From positions 1 to 64,000 of the forward strand of contig PVEQ01000001.1 in the NCBI GenBank assembly GCA_002973575.1: 64,000 bases of DNA. Reading direction: 5' to 3'. Made by a program: the position numbers and the translations under genes. The stretch comes from Sediminibacterium magnilacihabitans (GTDB lineage Bacteria > Bacteroidota > Bacteroidia > Chitinophagales > Chitinophagaceae). The notes below the pieces were generated by a model. That model was not told where the DNA came from. It saw only the letters and a list, made by a program, of their open reading frames with translations, and searched no databases. Shown here piece by piece: positions 46,920 to 56,534 of the stretch (its first letter is position 1; every line of letters starts with the position of its first letter).

Positions 46920-47921
46920 ATGAAAGTATTTGAAATCCTTTACCAGGAATTGATTGGTTTCCTGGGCCTGGGAGGTATTATAGAAATGGTTAAAAAAGGC
47001 GATTACTCCTCGCTCTCAACATTCGATGGAATTGCCAATTTCATTTACCCGCTTATTCCGCTCTTATTGATCATAGAAATAATCAGGGCGGTTGTGTATA
47101 AACGATTCAGGATAGAAGACTATAAAGTTCCGTTCCTGGTATTTGTACTGAACCGGTTTTTATCCCGTTTTATTTCAATAGCAGCTGTCAGTTTTTGTAT
47201 CGGCCTTTTTGGGAAATGGGCAATCGTAAAAACATCGTTTACCTGGTACTGGTTGCTGTATGGTTATATTGTATGGGAGTTAGCCCACTTTGTCTATCAT
47301 TTCCTGGCGCATAAGGTACGACTGTTGTGGTGCCTGCATTCTACCCACCATGCGCCGCAGCAGATGAACCTTTTCGTGAACTTCGCACATTTCTTTTTGG
47401 AAGCGCCTTATGCAGATGTGATACGCACTTCCATCTGTATTATTATGGGTGTGAATCCGCCCATGCTGTTCCTGATCATGTTTATAGATGGTTTCTGGGG
47501 CTCATTTATTCATATCGGGGAGAATATAATGAAAGATGCCAGGCTGGGTATATTCAACAAAATATTGTTAACCCCTTCGCATCATCGCGTACACCATGCA
47601 CGCAATCCATTATATATGGATACCAATTTTTGCAACCTGCTGAATATTTGGGATAAAGTATTCAAGACTTACCAGCAAGAGCAGTGTGATGTTAAAATAG
47701 AATACGGCATTACCCGCGAGATGAACCCGAACAGTTTATGGGATGCTTATTTTGGCGAGATCATTTGTTTGTGGAAAGATGTAGTAAAAGCCCCGGGCAT
47801 AAAAAATAAATTACTATACATCATCATGCCGCCGGGATGGAGCCATACCGGTTCGCATAAAACAGCCAGGGTAACCAGGGACGCCTATATGCATGAGCAG
47901 CAAAATCATAACAGCTTGTAA
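46920..47921 (+). CDS. Sterol desaturase / fatty acid hydroxylase family protein
   Basis: 333-residue membrane protein with about four hydrophobic helices and the di-iron histidine clusters of the family: HFVYH, HSTHH and HHRVHH, plus NFAHFF. Enzymes of this group hydroxylate or desaturate lipids in the membrane. The gene converges on the SMP-30-like gene and overlaps its end by 16 bp. Its lipid substrate and any link to the PUL are unknown. Confidence 0.9.
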   Translation: MKVFEILYQELIGFLGLGGIIEMVKKGDYSSLSTFDGIANFIYPLIPLLLIIEIIRAVVYKRFRIEDYKVPFLVFVLNRFLSRFISIAAVSFCIGLFGKWAIVKTSFTWYWLLYGYIVWELAHFVYHFLAHKVRLLWCLHSTHHAPQQMNLFVNFAHFFLEAPYADVIRTSICIIMGVNPPMLFLIMFIDGFWGSFIHIGENIMKDARLGIFNKILLTPSHHRVHHARNPLYMDTNFCNLLNIWDKVFKTYQQEQCDVKIEYGITREMNPNSLWDAYFGEIICLWKDVVKAPGIKNKLLYIIMPPGWSHTGSHKTARVTRDAYMHEQQNHNSL

Positions 47922-48721
47922 GCCGCTACTGTTTTGCCATTGAAGGAAGGAATATATACGATCCGCTTAACCGGGTCATAGCCAATATCGGCCGTATTCT
48001 TTTTTTGTTCGTGTGTTTCCAATAAAGTCTCAACGGTGCCATTGGCATATACATAAAATACCCATCCGCTCCATGCGGTTACAATAAAATCGCCATTGCC
48101 TACCGGCTCAATACCATCGATGGGTTGGGGAACATCGGCAATTTTTGTAACCTTTTTTTGCGCGTCGGCTTTTAGAAAGTCCTTGCCGGCGCCTATTACC
48201 AGTCCATCTTTGACAACTTTGAGTCCATTTGCACTCTTCATGCCATCGAGGTACAAGGCCGGTACATCATTCTCAATGCGCCATACTTTGCTTTGTTTCG
48301 TATCAGAGACAAACACAACGCCTTTATCGGTTACGGTGATATCATTCAATCCGTTGGCATCGGCAACACGGATCTTTTTTTCTACTTTTCCTTTTTTGAT
48401 ATTGATAACCACTACATCAGAAATATCTGCTACATATAAACGGTTTTGATAAATACCCAATCCCTTAGGGGCATTGAGACCGGTTATCCAGTGAAGGTCA
48501 ATGATCTTTCCATCCTTATCAATCTTGGCTACTCCCCCTTTACCATCGGCTGTCCAGGGGGCTCCATCTATCTGCGAGACATACAAAATATCGCCAACAG
48601 GCAATACAGATTCCGGTACAGCTACTACCGTATCAGTTTCCCAAATCTTTTCAAGTTTATGCTGTTGTGCAAAACAGGTACCTGTTGCCATCGCCAGCAG
48701 AAGAAAGAATAATTGTTTCAT
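47906..48721 (-). CDS. Secreted SMP-30/gluconolactonase-like beta-propeller
   Basis: 271 residues with signal peptide (...GTCFAQ). Six-bladed propeller repeats: VLPVGDILYVSQIDG, GLGIYQNRLYVADI, GLNDITVTDKGVVFVSDT, SANGLKVVKDGLVIGA, PIDGIEPVGNGDFIVTAW and DIGYDPVKRIVYIPS. The pattern matches SMP-30/LRE-type or related NHL propellers. It could be a periplasmic sugar-lactonase that follows a sugar dehydrogenase, but metal ligands could not be confirmed, so a lactonase role is uncertain. Confidence 0.7.
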   Translation of the reverse strand: MKQLFFLLLAMATGTCFAQQHKLEKIWETDTVVAVPESVLPVGDILYVSQIDGAPWTADGKGGVAKIDKDGKIIDLHWITGLNAPKGLGIYQNRLYVADISDVVVINIKKGKVEKKIRVADANGLNDITVTDKGVVFVSDTKQSKVWRIENDVPALYLDGMKSANGLKVVKDGLVIGAGKDFLKADAQKKVTKIADVPQPIDGIEPVGNGDFIVTAWSGWVFYVYANGTVETLLETHEQKKNTADIGYDPVKRIVYIPSFNGKTVAAYKLL

Positions 48722-48762
48722 GAAGTATTATTGAATAGCTAAATATAATGAAAAATACAAAT

Positions 48763-50919
48763 TTATGGCTCCGCAGTTAATTCATATACGTTACTGGTTA
48801 GGGGAGTAGTTCTTACAGACAGGTTAAGGCCTGCCTGCAGCAGGTATTCACCCGAAAATACTTTGTCATGATCGGCCATTGCAGACGTAGTACCCGGAAA
48901 CAGGTTGATCTCTCTGATGCGGTATTTTTTCTTCGGATCAAGTCCTTGTAACCGCACTTTCCCGAATACATCGCTGCGGGTACTGTTCAGGTGATAGTTG
49001 AATAAGATCGCCTGGTTTTGATCCTTGCTTACATACATGAGCACTGCGCGATTGTTTTCATAAGGAGAAACGAGCCGGTACAGATCGCCACGCCAGATCA
49101 CCGGACTGATGCGTTTGTAAGTCTTCACGGCTTCTTCGCTGAACTGCAATTCCTGCGGCGTGAAATTATTGGTGCGTATATCATAGCCCATCCTGCCCAT
49201 CATGGCAACATCGGTCTTGTATTTCAACGATTGTTTACCCATGCCGGTAATATGCGCAGCCATGGTATTGGCGGGAAAGAAATAAGAATAGCCCCACTGT
49301 ATATAAATGCGAGAGAGTGGATCGGTATTATCGCTGGGCCAGAACTCCGTAAAATATTTCAACGCGCCATAATCGGTTCTGCCACCACCACCTGAGCATA
49401 GCATGATGGGCAATGTGGGATATTTGGCACGGATGCGATCCATGACCTTGTAGAAACTCCGTGTGTATTCAATATACAACTGTGATTGCCGGCTGCTGCC
49501 CAGGTAAGGCGACCAGGCATTGGTCATGCTGCGGTTACAATCCCATTTGATGAAAGCGATACCGGGTGTTTTCGTCAGCATATTGTCTACAATCGAGAAC
49601 ACAAAATCCTGCACTTTGGGATTCGTGAGATCGAGTACCAATTGATTGCGGCCATAATTTTCCGGCCTGTTGGGTAATTTCAATATCCAATCGGGATGCT
49701 GTTCGTAAAGTTCACTTTTCGGATTGACCATTTCGGGTTCGAGCCAGATACCGAATTTCACGCCTTGTTTCTCCGCTTCTTTCACCAGGTAACCCAACCC
49801 ACTCGGCAGTTTCGCTTTGTCTTCCTGCCAATCGCCCAGCCCGTTTTTATCATCGTTGCGCGGATACTTGTTACCAAACCATCCATCATCCAGCAGGAAC
49901 AGATCGGTGCCTAATTTTTTTGCTTCACCAAACAATTCCACCAAACGGTTTTCATTGAACCTGACATCCGTAGCTTCCCAGTTGTTCAACAATACCATCC
50001 TGTTGCCATTGCCATCCATCACACCGTAGTTGCGTGCCCAGTTATGCAGGTTGCGACTAGCCAATCCTTTTCCATTTCCCGACCAGGTAAAAAGAAATGC
50101 AGGCGTGGTAAAAGTTTCTGCCGGTTGAAGTGCATATTCTGAAGCAAAAGGATTGATGCCCGACAATACGCGCAACCCGTTGCGCTGATCAATTTCAAAA
50201 CTGTACCTGAAGTTCCCGGTCCAGTTGAGTGTACCTGCTATGAGTTCGCCATCTGTTTCAGTAGAAGGCTTATCCAGTGAAACAAAAAATACCTGTGTTT
50301 GGTAGAAGTTGCTACGTGTACCCAGTTTGCTTTCCAGTGTTTTGATGCCGTTGTTCAATGGCTCTTCTACCTTATTCATTTCGCGCGCCCAATCGCCATG
50401 AAACTGTGTGAGCCAATAAGCATTGGCATTGAAATGCAGGAGGGAAGATGCATAAGCGGTAAGTTGTACCGGTTTCTTTTCATTGTTCCTGATCTCGGTC
50501 CATGCCTTGATCACATCTTCATTGTAATAGAGCGTATAATATAAAGTTACTTCGAACGGATATTGCGGGTCTCTCAGCAGAATGCCGGTAGTGCTGCTGT
50601 CTCCACCCGAACTGATCGTTTTGTGAGCAACATATTGCAGCTCCAGTGAAGGGTTGCCATCTGCATGCACCACCCGTACGGCGGGTTCGTTCTGATTTTC
50701 CATACCTGCCGTGAGGTACACTTCGCGGCCGCCTTTCAATAAAGCATAATCTGCCGGTTGTAGTTTTTTACCAAAATAAGATTGGGTAACGCGCTGGTTA
50801 GCGCCAATGGAAAGTAACAGCGCAGTATTTTTTGTTTCCAGCAATATCTGCCGGTCGCTCTGCGCGTTTACAAGAAAAACCAGGAGGGTACAAAATAGGG
50901 TACAAATGCATTTTTTCAT
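48763..50919 (-). CDS. GH36 alpha-galactosidase, secreted
   Basis: 718 residues from ATG 50919 (MKKCICTLFCTLLVFLVNAQ signal); an upstream start at 50955 adds 12 residues without a leader. Family GH36: N-terminal super-sandwich with AYASSLL, LASRNLHNWARN, NNWEATDVRFNE, LFLLDDGWFG, GIWLEPEMVNP, nucleophile Asp460 in FIKWDCNRS, acid/base Asp530 in WPSDNTDPLSR, then a C-terminal beta domain. Removes terminal alpha-D-galactose. Transcribed alone; the AraC gene follows the same orientation 109 bp upstream. Confidence 0.95.
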   Translation of the reverse strand: MKKCICTLFCTLLVFLVNAQSDRQILLETKNTALLLSIGANQRVTQSYFGKKLQPADYALLKGGREVYLTAGMENQNEPAVRVVHADGNPSLELQYVAHKTISSGGDSSTTGILLRDPQYPFEVTLYYTLYYNEDVIKAWTEIRNNEKKPVQLTAYASSLLHFNANAYWLTQFHGDWAREMNKVEEPLNNGIKTLESKLGTRSNFYQTQVFFVSLDKPSTETDGELIAGTLNWTGNFRYSFEIDQRNGLRVLSGINPFASEYALQPAETFTTPAFLFTWSGNGKGLASRNLHNWARNYGVMDGNGNRMVLLNNWEATDVRFNENRLVELFGEAKKLGTDLFLLDDGWFGNKYPRNDDKNGLGDWQEDKAKLPSGLGYLVKEAEKQGVKFGIWLEPEMVNPKSELYEQHPDWILKLPNRPENYGRNQLVLDLTNPKVQDFVFSIVDNMLTKTPGIAFIKWDCNRSMTNAWSPYLGSSRQSQLYIEYTRSFYKVMDRIRAKYPTLPIMLCSGGGGRTDYGALKYFTEFWPSDNTDPLSRIYIQWGYSYFFPANTMAAHITGMGKQSLKYKTDVAMMGRMGYDIRTNNFTPQELQFSEEAVKTYKRISPVIWRGDLYRLVSPYENNRAVLMYVSKDQNQAILFNYHLNSTRSDVFGKVRLQGLDPKKKYRIREINLFPGTTSAMADHDKVFSGEYLLQAGLNLSVRTTPLTSNVYELTAEP

Positions 50920-50998
50920 AAGGTAATTTATAAGGGAGGATGGCTCAATACTCAATGAAAGTAAAAAGTTTACATGGTAAAACCAGGTAATTATCGAA

Positions 50999-51013
50999 TT
51001 GTCAAATTGACAA
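50999..51013. promoter_or_regulatory. Palindrome upstream of the GH36 gene
   Basis: TTGTCAA and TTGACAA form a perfect 7-bp inverted repeat around one base, about 80 bp before the GH36 start. The half TTGACA also occurs in the TATTTTGACA words near motif copy B and before the AraC gene. Candidate operator. Confidence 0.4.
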
Positions 51014-51027
51014 ATTACATTGAGTTG

Positions 51028-51894
51028 TTAATTCGCAGTAAACTCTTTCTGATAAGCCAACGGACTTTTCCCGGTAATCACTTTGAAATACTTATGAAAG
51101 CTGGTAAAATTGTTGAAGCCGCTCTCATAACAGATCTGTTTGATGCTGAAATTGTTTTCGATCAGCAATTTGCATGCATGACCCACCCGCAGCTCGATCA
51201 AAAACTGGGAAAAAGTTTTGCGGGTACGTGATTTGAAATAGCGGCAGAAAGAGTTGGGACTGATATTGGCCATTGCCGCGATCTCTTCAAGGTGGATCTT
51301 GTTCTTGAAATTCCGGATGGAATATTCATAGATGGCATTGATGCGATCGTTTTCCGATTCCACAAAATCGTGTTTGAAGCCTATTGAAGAGATGAAAGAA
51401 TAATTCTGGCAATTACCAATCACGGTGAGCGCTTCCATCAGCAAGGATACACGGTTCGGGCCTTCGGCTTTCATGAGCTCTTCCAGTATATCGGCAATTC
51501 GTTGCCTGGCTTTGCCGTTGATGCGTACGCCTCGTTTCCCTTTTTCCAATGCACTGCGGATGCTGATGTTCTCCGGAAGCTGGAGAAACTGGTCGCCCCA
51601 GAATTTCTCATTGAAATGGGCTACCCTGATATCGGCGCCCGATTTGGTGTCTTCCTCGTAATACGTATCATCGAAACGCCAGTAGTGGGGCAGGTTGCTG
51701 CCAATGATCACTACATCGCCCGATTTGAAGCGGCTGATGTTATCACCTACGAACTGGGTACCGTCTCCTTTTTTAATATGGATCAACTCTACTTCACCGT
51801 GGTAATGCCAACGGTTGTTGATGGGGTAAAGATCCTGCCGGACACTAAATGAATGGCCCGGACCCTGCGATATCTTCAATAACTGGGGGCGCAT
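51028..51894 (-). CDS. AraC-family transcriptional regulator
   Basis: 288 residues. N-terminal cupin sensor with WHYHGEVELIHIKKG and GSNLPHYWRF (about 28-75), a linker, and a C-terminal double helix-turn-helix of about 100 residues: IHLEEIAAMANISPNSFCRYFKSRTRKTF and IKQICYESGFNNFTSFHKYFKVITG. This type binds a sugar through the cupin and activates catabolic genes. It is the only DNA-binding regulator visible in the PUL region. Likely candidates for its sites are the 18-bp motifs and the palindrome by GH36. Confidence 0.92.
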   Translation of the reverse strand: MRPQLLKISQGPGHSFSVRQDLYPINNRWHYHGEVELIHIKKGDGTQFVGDNISRFKSGDVVIIGSNLPHYWRFDDTYYEEDTKSGADIRVAHFNEKFWGDQFLQLPENISIRSALEKGKRGVRINGKARQRIADILEELMKAEGPNRVSLLMEALTVIGNCQNYSFISSIGFKHDFVESENDRINAIYEYSIRNFKNKIHLEEIAAMANISPNSFCRYFKSRTRKTFSQFLIELRVGHACKLLIENNFSIKQICYESGFNNFTSFHKYFKVITGKSPLAYQKEFTAN

Positions 51895-52131
51895 TTAGTT
51901 AGCTATTTTGACATGAAAATGAGGCAAAGCAATCGATTTGGGGTAAATATAAGTTAATTTTGAGGCGGGCGCATGGCAGCGGCCGCAGGAAGCAGGTTTT
52001 TTTACGCAAACGTTCCCGGAGGTTAGAATAAGTGAATAAAACGTAAGCCTGGCTTACTGCTTGCAGTTACATTCAATCGTTATTTGGGCCCTGAAAATGA
52101 TGCAATTTCGCATTGAATAATCTAACAATAC

Positions 52132-53787
52132 ATGGATACAACCGCTAAGACCCGCAATTTTTTAAAGATCCATCCTTCCGATAATGTATTGGTTGCCCTG
52201 GGAAACCTGGCCGCAGGCGCTATCATTGAAGAGCATGAGAATAGTATTACACTGAAAGAAAATATTCCGGCCAAACACAAATTCTTCATTTCCGATATGA
52301 AAGCCGGTGATGAAGTGATTATGTATGGTGTGCTGGTAGGTAAACTGCAATCAGCTGTAGAAAAAGGACAACTGATGACAACCGCCAATACCAAACACGC
52401 GGCAGGCGCTTATGGATACCGGGATGCACATTATCAATGGCATGTACCCGATGCATCGAAATTTACAAACAGAACTTTTCTCGGATACAAAAGAAGCAAT
52501 GGAAAATTCGGAACGGCCAATTACTGGTTGTTCATTCCCACTGTATTTTGTGAGAACCGGAACCTCGATATGATACGGGAAGCGCTGCACAATGAACTGG
52601 GTTATGCTGTTTCAGATAAATACACACGCTATACCCGCGAACTCCTCGCAGCTTACCAGGCAGGCGCCGATATCAGTCACCTTGATCTTTCACCCGCCGC
52701 AACTGCGAAAGAAAAACGTTATTTCAAAAACATAGATGGCATCAAATTCCTGAACCATACCGGCGGATGCGGCGGTACCCGCCAGGATGCAGAAACACTC
52801 AGCGCTTTGCTGGCTGCTTATGCAGACCATCCCAATGTTGCCGGTATTACTGTGTTGAGCCTGGGATGCCAGCACCTGCAGACAGAGATGTTCCTGAAAG
52901 ACCTCAAAAAACGGAACCCTTCTTTTGATAAACCGCTATTTGTTTTTGAACAACAGAAAGCACAGAGTGAAGAGCAGTTGATCATTGATGCGATACGCAC
53001 TACTTTCAATGGATTGGTGGAAGCGAATAAGATAATGCGCGAGCCTGCACCGCTGAGTGAATTGACGGTTGGCGTGAAATGTGGTGGCAGCGATGGTTTC
53101 AGCGGTATCTCCGCTAACCCGGCGGTGGGCTATAGTGCCGACCTGCTGGTGGCTTTGGGCGCTAAAGTATTGCTGGCAGAATTCCCAGAGCTTTGTGGAG
53201 CCGAACAGCAAATGATAGACCGTTGTGTAACAAAAGAGGCAGCCGAAAAATTCATTCACCTCATGCAGACTTACGATGCATTGGCCAATAAAGTAGGATC
53301 GGGATTTTACATGAACCCATCACCCGGTAATATCAAAGACGGACTCATTACCGATGCGATCAAATCAACAGGCGCTGCACGCAAAGGTGGCACTTCGCCG
53401 GTGGTGGATGTACTGGATTATACAGAGCCCGCTACCAAAGCCGGACTGAGCCTGGTATGTACACCGGGTAATGATGTGGAAGCCACTACCGGTAAGGCGG
53501 CGGCAGGCGCTACATTGATATTGTTCACTACCGGTTTGGGAACGCCTACAGGAAATCCTGTTGCGCCTACCATCAAACTGTCAACCAATTCAACATTGGC
53601 AAAACGCATGGGCGATATTATCGATATCGATACGGGAGGCATCATCACCGGCGAAAAAACAATTGAACAGATGGGAGAGGAGATACTGGAATACTGCATC
53701 AAAGCAGCGAGCGGAGAAGTGATACCCAAAGCCGTTTTATTAGGCCAGGACGATTTTATTCCGTGGAAAAGAGGTGTAAGCCTGTAA
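52132..53787 (+). CDS. uxaA: UxaA-family altronate dehydratase
   Basis: 551 residues. N-terminal SAF-like domain (about 1-95), then the dehydratase core: NRTFLGYKRSNGKFGTANYW, NHTGGCGGTRQDAE, LSLGCQHLQTE, VKCGGSDGFSGISANPAVG, LLAEFPELCGAEQ and TTGLGTPTGNPVAP. It carries the cysteines typical of the family. Best known reaction: D-altronate to 2-keto-3-deoxygluconate (galacturonate branch). The absence of uxaB/uxaC here and tight coupling (2-bp gap) to lutABC leave room for another sugar-acid substrate, such as a deoxy-sugar acid. Confidence 0.9.
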   Translation: MDTTAKTRNFLKIHPSDNVLVALGNLAAGAIIEEHENSITLKENIPAKHKFFISDMKAGDEVIMYGVLVGKLQSAVEKGQLMTTANTKHAAGAYGYRDAHYQWHVPDASKFTNRTFLGYKRSNGKFGTANYWLFIPTVFCENRNLDMIREALHNELGYAVSDKYTRYTRELLAAYQAGADISHLDLSPAATAKEKRYFKNIDGIKFLNHTGGCGGTRQDAETLSALLAAYADHPNVAGITVLSLGCQHLQTEMFLKDLKKRNPSFDKPLFVFEQQKAQSEEQLIIDAIRTTFNGLVEANKIMREPAPLSELTVGVKCGGSDGFSGISANPAVGYSADLLVALGAKVLLAEFPELCGAEQQMIDRCVTKEAAEKFIHLMQTYDALANKVGSGFYMNPSPGNIKDGLITDAIKSTGAARKGGTSPVVDVLDYTEPATKAGLSLVCTPGNDVEATTGKAAAGATLILFTTGLGTPTGNPVAPTIKLSTNSTLAKRMGDIIDIDTGGIITGEKTIEQMGEEILEYCIKAASGEVIPKAVLLGQDDFIPWKRGVSL

Positions 53788-53789
53788 TC

Positions 53790-54524
53790 ATGAAAGTAGG
53801 ATTATTCATACCCTGTTATGTAGATCAGTTTTATCCGCAGGTGGCCGTTGCCACACTAGAGTTGCTGGAACGTTATGGATGCGAAGTACATTACCCGCTG
53901 AAACAAACCTGTTGCGGACAACCCATGGCCAATTCAGGTTTTGCTTCTATGGCAGGCGGATGTGATAAAAATTTCATAGCCAATTTTTCCGGTTATGAAT
54001 ACATTGTTTGTCCCTCGGGAAGTTGCGCGCTCCATATAAAAGAGCATTTGCATTCAGCGGAAGAACCCAATGCGGCCGCTACTATCCGCGAGCGTATATA
54101 CGAACTGACGGAATTCATCACCGATGTGTTGAAGCTGGAAGGAGTGAAAGCTTCTTTTCCGCACAAAGTAGGTCTCCATGTAAGTTGCCACGGACAACGC
54201 ATGTTGCATCTTTCTTCCATGAGTGAAAAAGTAGAGAAGCCTTTTTCCAAAGCAGAAGCCCTGTTGAGTACCGTGGATGGCCTGGAATTATTCCGCACTT
54301 CACGCGCCGATGAGTGCTGTGGTTTTGGCGGTACTTTTTGTGTAACGGAAGAAGCCGTGTCGGTAAGCATGGGTAATACCCGCATCAAAGAGCACCTGGC
54401 AAACGGCGTGCATTATATCACAGGCGGCGATATGAGTTGCCTGATGCACCTGGAGGGATTATTGAAAAGGCAAAAGATCGATATCAAGGTCATTCACCTC
54501 GCTGAAATTTTAAACACGCAATGA
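53790..54524 (+). CDS. lutA: L-lactate utilisation Fe-S subunit LutA
   Basis: 244 residues from ATG 53790; an in-frame GTG at 53763 would overlap uxaA. Two CCG-type cysteine-rich repeats: TCCGQPMAN and ECCGFGGTF, with CPSGSCALH and VSCHGQRM, as in LutA/GlcF-like heterodisulfide-reductase subunits. It forms the LutABC L-lactate oxidase system with the next two genes. It is ATGA-coupled to lutB. Confidence 0.93.
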   Translation: MKVGLFIPCYVDQFYPQVAVATLELLERYGCEVHYPLKQTCCGQPMANSGFASMAGGCDKNFIANFSGYEYIVCPSGSCALHIKEHLHSAEEPNAAATIRERIYELTEFITDVLKLEGVKASFPHKVGLHVSCHGQRMLHLSSMSEKVEKPFSKAEALLSTVDGLELFRTSRADECCGFGGTFCVTEEAVSVSMGNTRIKEHLANGVHYITGGDMSCLMHLEGLLKRQKIDIKVIHLAEILNTQ

Positions 54525-55900
54525 GTCAACCTGCCACCCATCATAACAAGGCTGCCGCTGCTTTCCTCAAAAACGGTCAGCGCGCGCAATGGCACGACGA
54601 AACACTTTGGTTCGTAAGGGCTAAAAGAGACAAAGCGGCGCATCAAATTCCCGAATGGGAAGCATTGCGCAACCTGGGTTCACAGATCAAAGAGCATACA
54701 TTATCGAACCTCGACGAATACCTGTTGCAATTTGAGGCCAATGCCAAAAAGAATGGCATCAAAGTACATTGGGCGAATAACGCGGCGGAACACAACCAGA
54801 TCGTGTACGAGATTTTGCTGCATCACAATGCGGTGAATGTGGTGAAAAGCAAATCGATGCTTACGGAAGAGTGCGGACTCAATCATTATCTCGCCGAAAG
54901 AAAAATATCGGTGGTTGATACGGACCTGGGTGAATACATTGTGCAACTGCGGAATGAGCCGCCGAGTCATATCGTGTTGCCGGCCATTCACCTGAAAAAA
55001 GAAGACGTCAGCAATACTTTCCACAAACACCTTCATACAGAAAAAAACAACCAGGATCCGGTATATCTTACCCGCGCAGCAAGACAAGTACTGCGTAAAA
55101 AATTCATTACTGCAGATGCAGCCATCACCGGAGTAAATTTTGCAGTAGCCGAAACAGGTGGTATTGTGGTTTGCACCAATGAAGGCAATGCCGACCTGGG
55201 TGTGCATGCCAACAAAGTGCATATCGCCTGCATGGGTTTTGAAAAGATCATACCCCGTGCACAAGACCTTTCTGTTTTCTTAAGGCTGCTGGCGAGAAGC
55301 GCTACAGGACAACCCATCACTACTTATTCGAGTCATTTCCATCGCCCGAAAGCGGGACAGGAAATGCACATCGTATTGGTCAATAACGGAAGAACAGAAC
55401 AGTTGGGCAGGGAAGCTTTCAGGAACTCTTTGAAATGTATTCGCTGTGCCGCCTGCTTCAATACCTGCCCGGTGTACCGGCGCAGCGGCGGACACAGTTA
55501 TCACAATTCGGTGGCAGGTCCGATTGGTTCCATACTGGCGCCCAACCTGGACATGCGCAAGAATGCAGACCTTCCTTTCGCTTCCACGCTTTGCGGTTCC
55601 TGTACCAATGTTTGTCCGGTTAAGATCAATATACACGAACAGCTTTGGAGCTGGCGGCAGGTATTGATGGCGGAAGGTTATGGAGGTTCAGCGAAAAAAG
55701 CATCGATGAAATTAATGACAGGTGTTTTGTCAAAGCCCGCTGTCTACCGGCTGAGTACCGGTATGGCAAGGTTCTTCATGCGATACCTGCCTTTTTTAGT
55801 GAACAACCGGCTCAACCCCTGGTATAAACAACGGGATATGCCATCGGCCCCCAAAGAAAGTTTCAAAGACTGGTATAAAAAGAACAGGAACCATGAGTAA
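54521..55900 (+). CDS. lutB: L-lactate utilisation ferredoxin-type subunit LutB
   Basis: 459 residues. An N-terminal LUD domain (about 60-290) with SKSMLTEECGLN, GVNFAVAETGGIVVCTNEGNADL, followed by two 4Fe-4S clusters in CIRCAACFNTCPVYR and CGSCTNVCPV (about 305-370), and a C-terminal YkgF-type end. Full length for LutB. The start overlaps lutA by 4 bp and the end overlaps lutC by 8 bp. Confidence 0.95.
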   Translation: MSQPATHHNKAAAAFLKNGQRAQWHDETLWFVRAKRDKAAHQIPEWEALRNLGSQIKEHTLSNLDEYLLQFEANAKKNGIKVHWANNAAEHNQIVYEILLHHNAVNVVKSKSMLTEECGLNHYLAERKISVVDTDLGEYIVQLRNEPPSHIVLPAIHLKKEDVSNTFHKHLHTEKNNQDPVYLTRAARQVLRKKFITADAAITGVNFAVAETGGIVVCTNEGNADLGVHANKVHIACMGFEKIIPRAQDLSVFLRLLARSATGQPITTYSSHFHRPKAGQEMHIVLVNNGRTEQLGREAFRNSLKCIRCAACFNTCPVYRRSGGHSYHNSVAGPIGSILAPNLDMRKNADLPFASTLCGSCTNVCPVKINIHEQLWSWRQVLMAEGYGGSAKKASMKLMTGVLSKPAVYRLSTGMARFFMRYLPFLVNNRLNPWYKQRDMPSAPKESFKDWYKKNRNHE

Positions 55901-56477
55901 CAGCAGGGAAAACATATTAGCAGCTATCAACGCGAATAAGCCGGCGCCTGTAGAACTGCCCGAAATACCGCTTTTTGAAAGGAAGGGCGACCTGGTGAAT
56001 GTATTCATAGGAGCGCTGGAATTTATTGGGGCAACGAGTGTAAAAGTGACATCGTTGAGTGAAGTGGACGAATACCTGGAAAGCTTGCAACAGGCGGGTA
56101 CACGCCTGGTGAACACCATCGCCGAACTCAACGGTTATAATATCAATGCATATAAAAAGGCCAATGCATCGGAGCTTGAAGCGCTGGACACTGCTTTCAT
56201 CAAAGGACGGGTAGGGGTGGCAGAAAACGGCGCTATCTGGGTGAGTGAATCGGATATGGTAAACCGGTTGTTCCCGTTTATATGCAGGAAGCTGGTATTG
56301 GTGATCAATGCCAAAGACATCGTGTACAATATGCATGAAGCGTACCGGCGCATTCAGGTAGACGAAGACGGGTACGGAACCTTTATTGCCGGGCCTTCCA
56401 AAACAGCCGATATAGAACAATCGCTGGTGGTGGGTGCTCATGGCCCGTTGGAACTGAAAGTTTTCATCGTTTCATGA
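55893..56477 (+). CDS. lutC: L-lactate utilisation LUD-domain subunit LutC
   Basis: 194 residues, a single LUD domain: SREN.LAAI at the start, VGVAENGAIWVSESD, then FIAGPSKTADIEQSLVVGAHGPLEL, the diagnostic LutC motif. Third subunit of the LutABC complex that converts L-lactate to pyruvate. It ends the uxaA-lutABC operon. Confidence 0.95.
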   Translation: MSNSRENILAAINANKPAPVELPEIPLFERKGDLVNVFIGALEFIGATSVKVTSLSEVDEYLESLQQAGTRLVNTIAELNGYNINAYKKANASELEALDTAFIKGRVGVAENGAIWVSESDMVNRLFPFICRKLVLVINAKDIVYNMHEAYRRIQVDEDGYGTFIAGPSKTADIEQSLVVGAHGPLELKVFIVS

Positions 56478-56534
56478 TGAAAGATTAATAGCGAGCTGTC
56501 TTTTTCTCCTTATCTTACATCAAAATTTAATGTT

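Noticed and set aside
52004..52018. LacI-type operator upstream of uxaA
   Set aside because: ACGCAAACGTTCCCG has one good half (CGCAAACG) but the other half does not match, and no LacI-family gene is in view.
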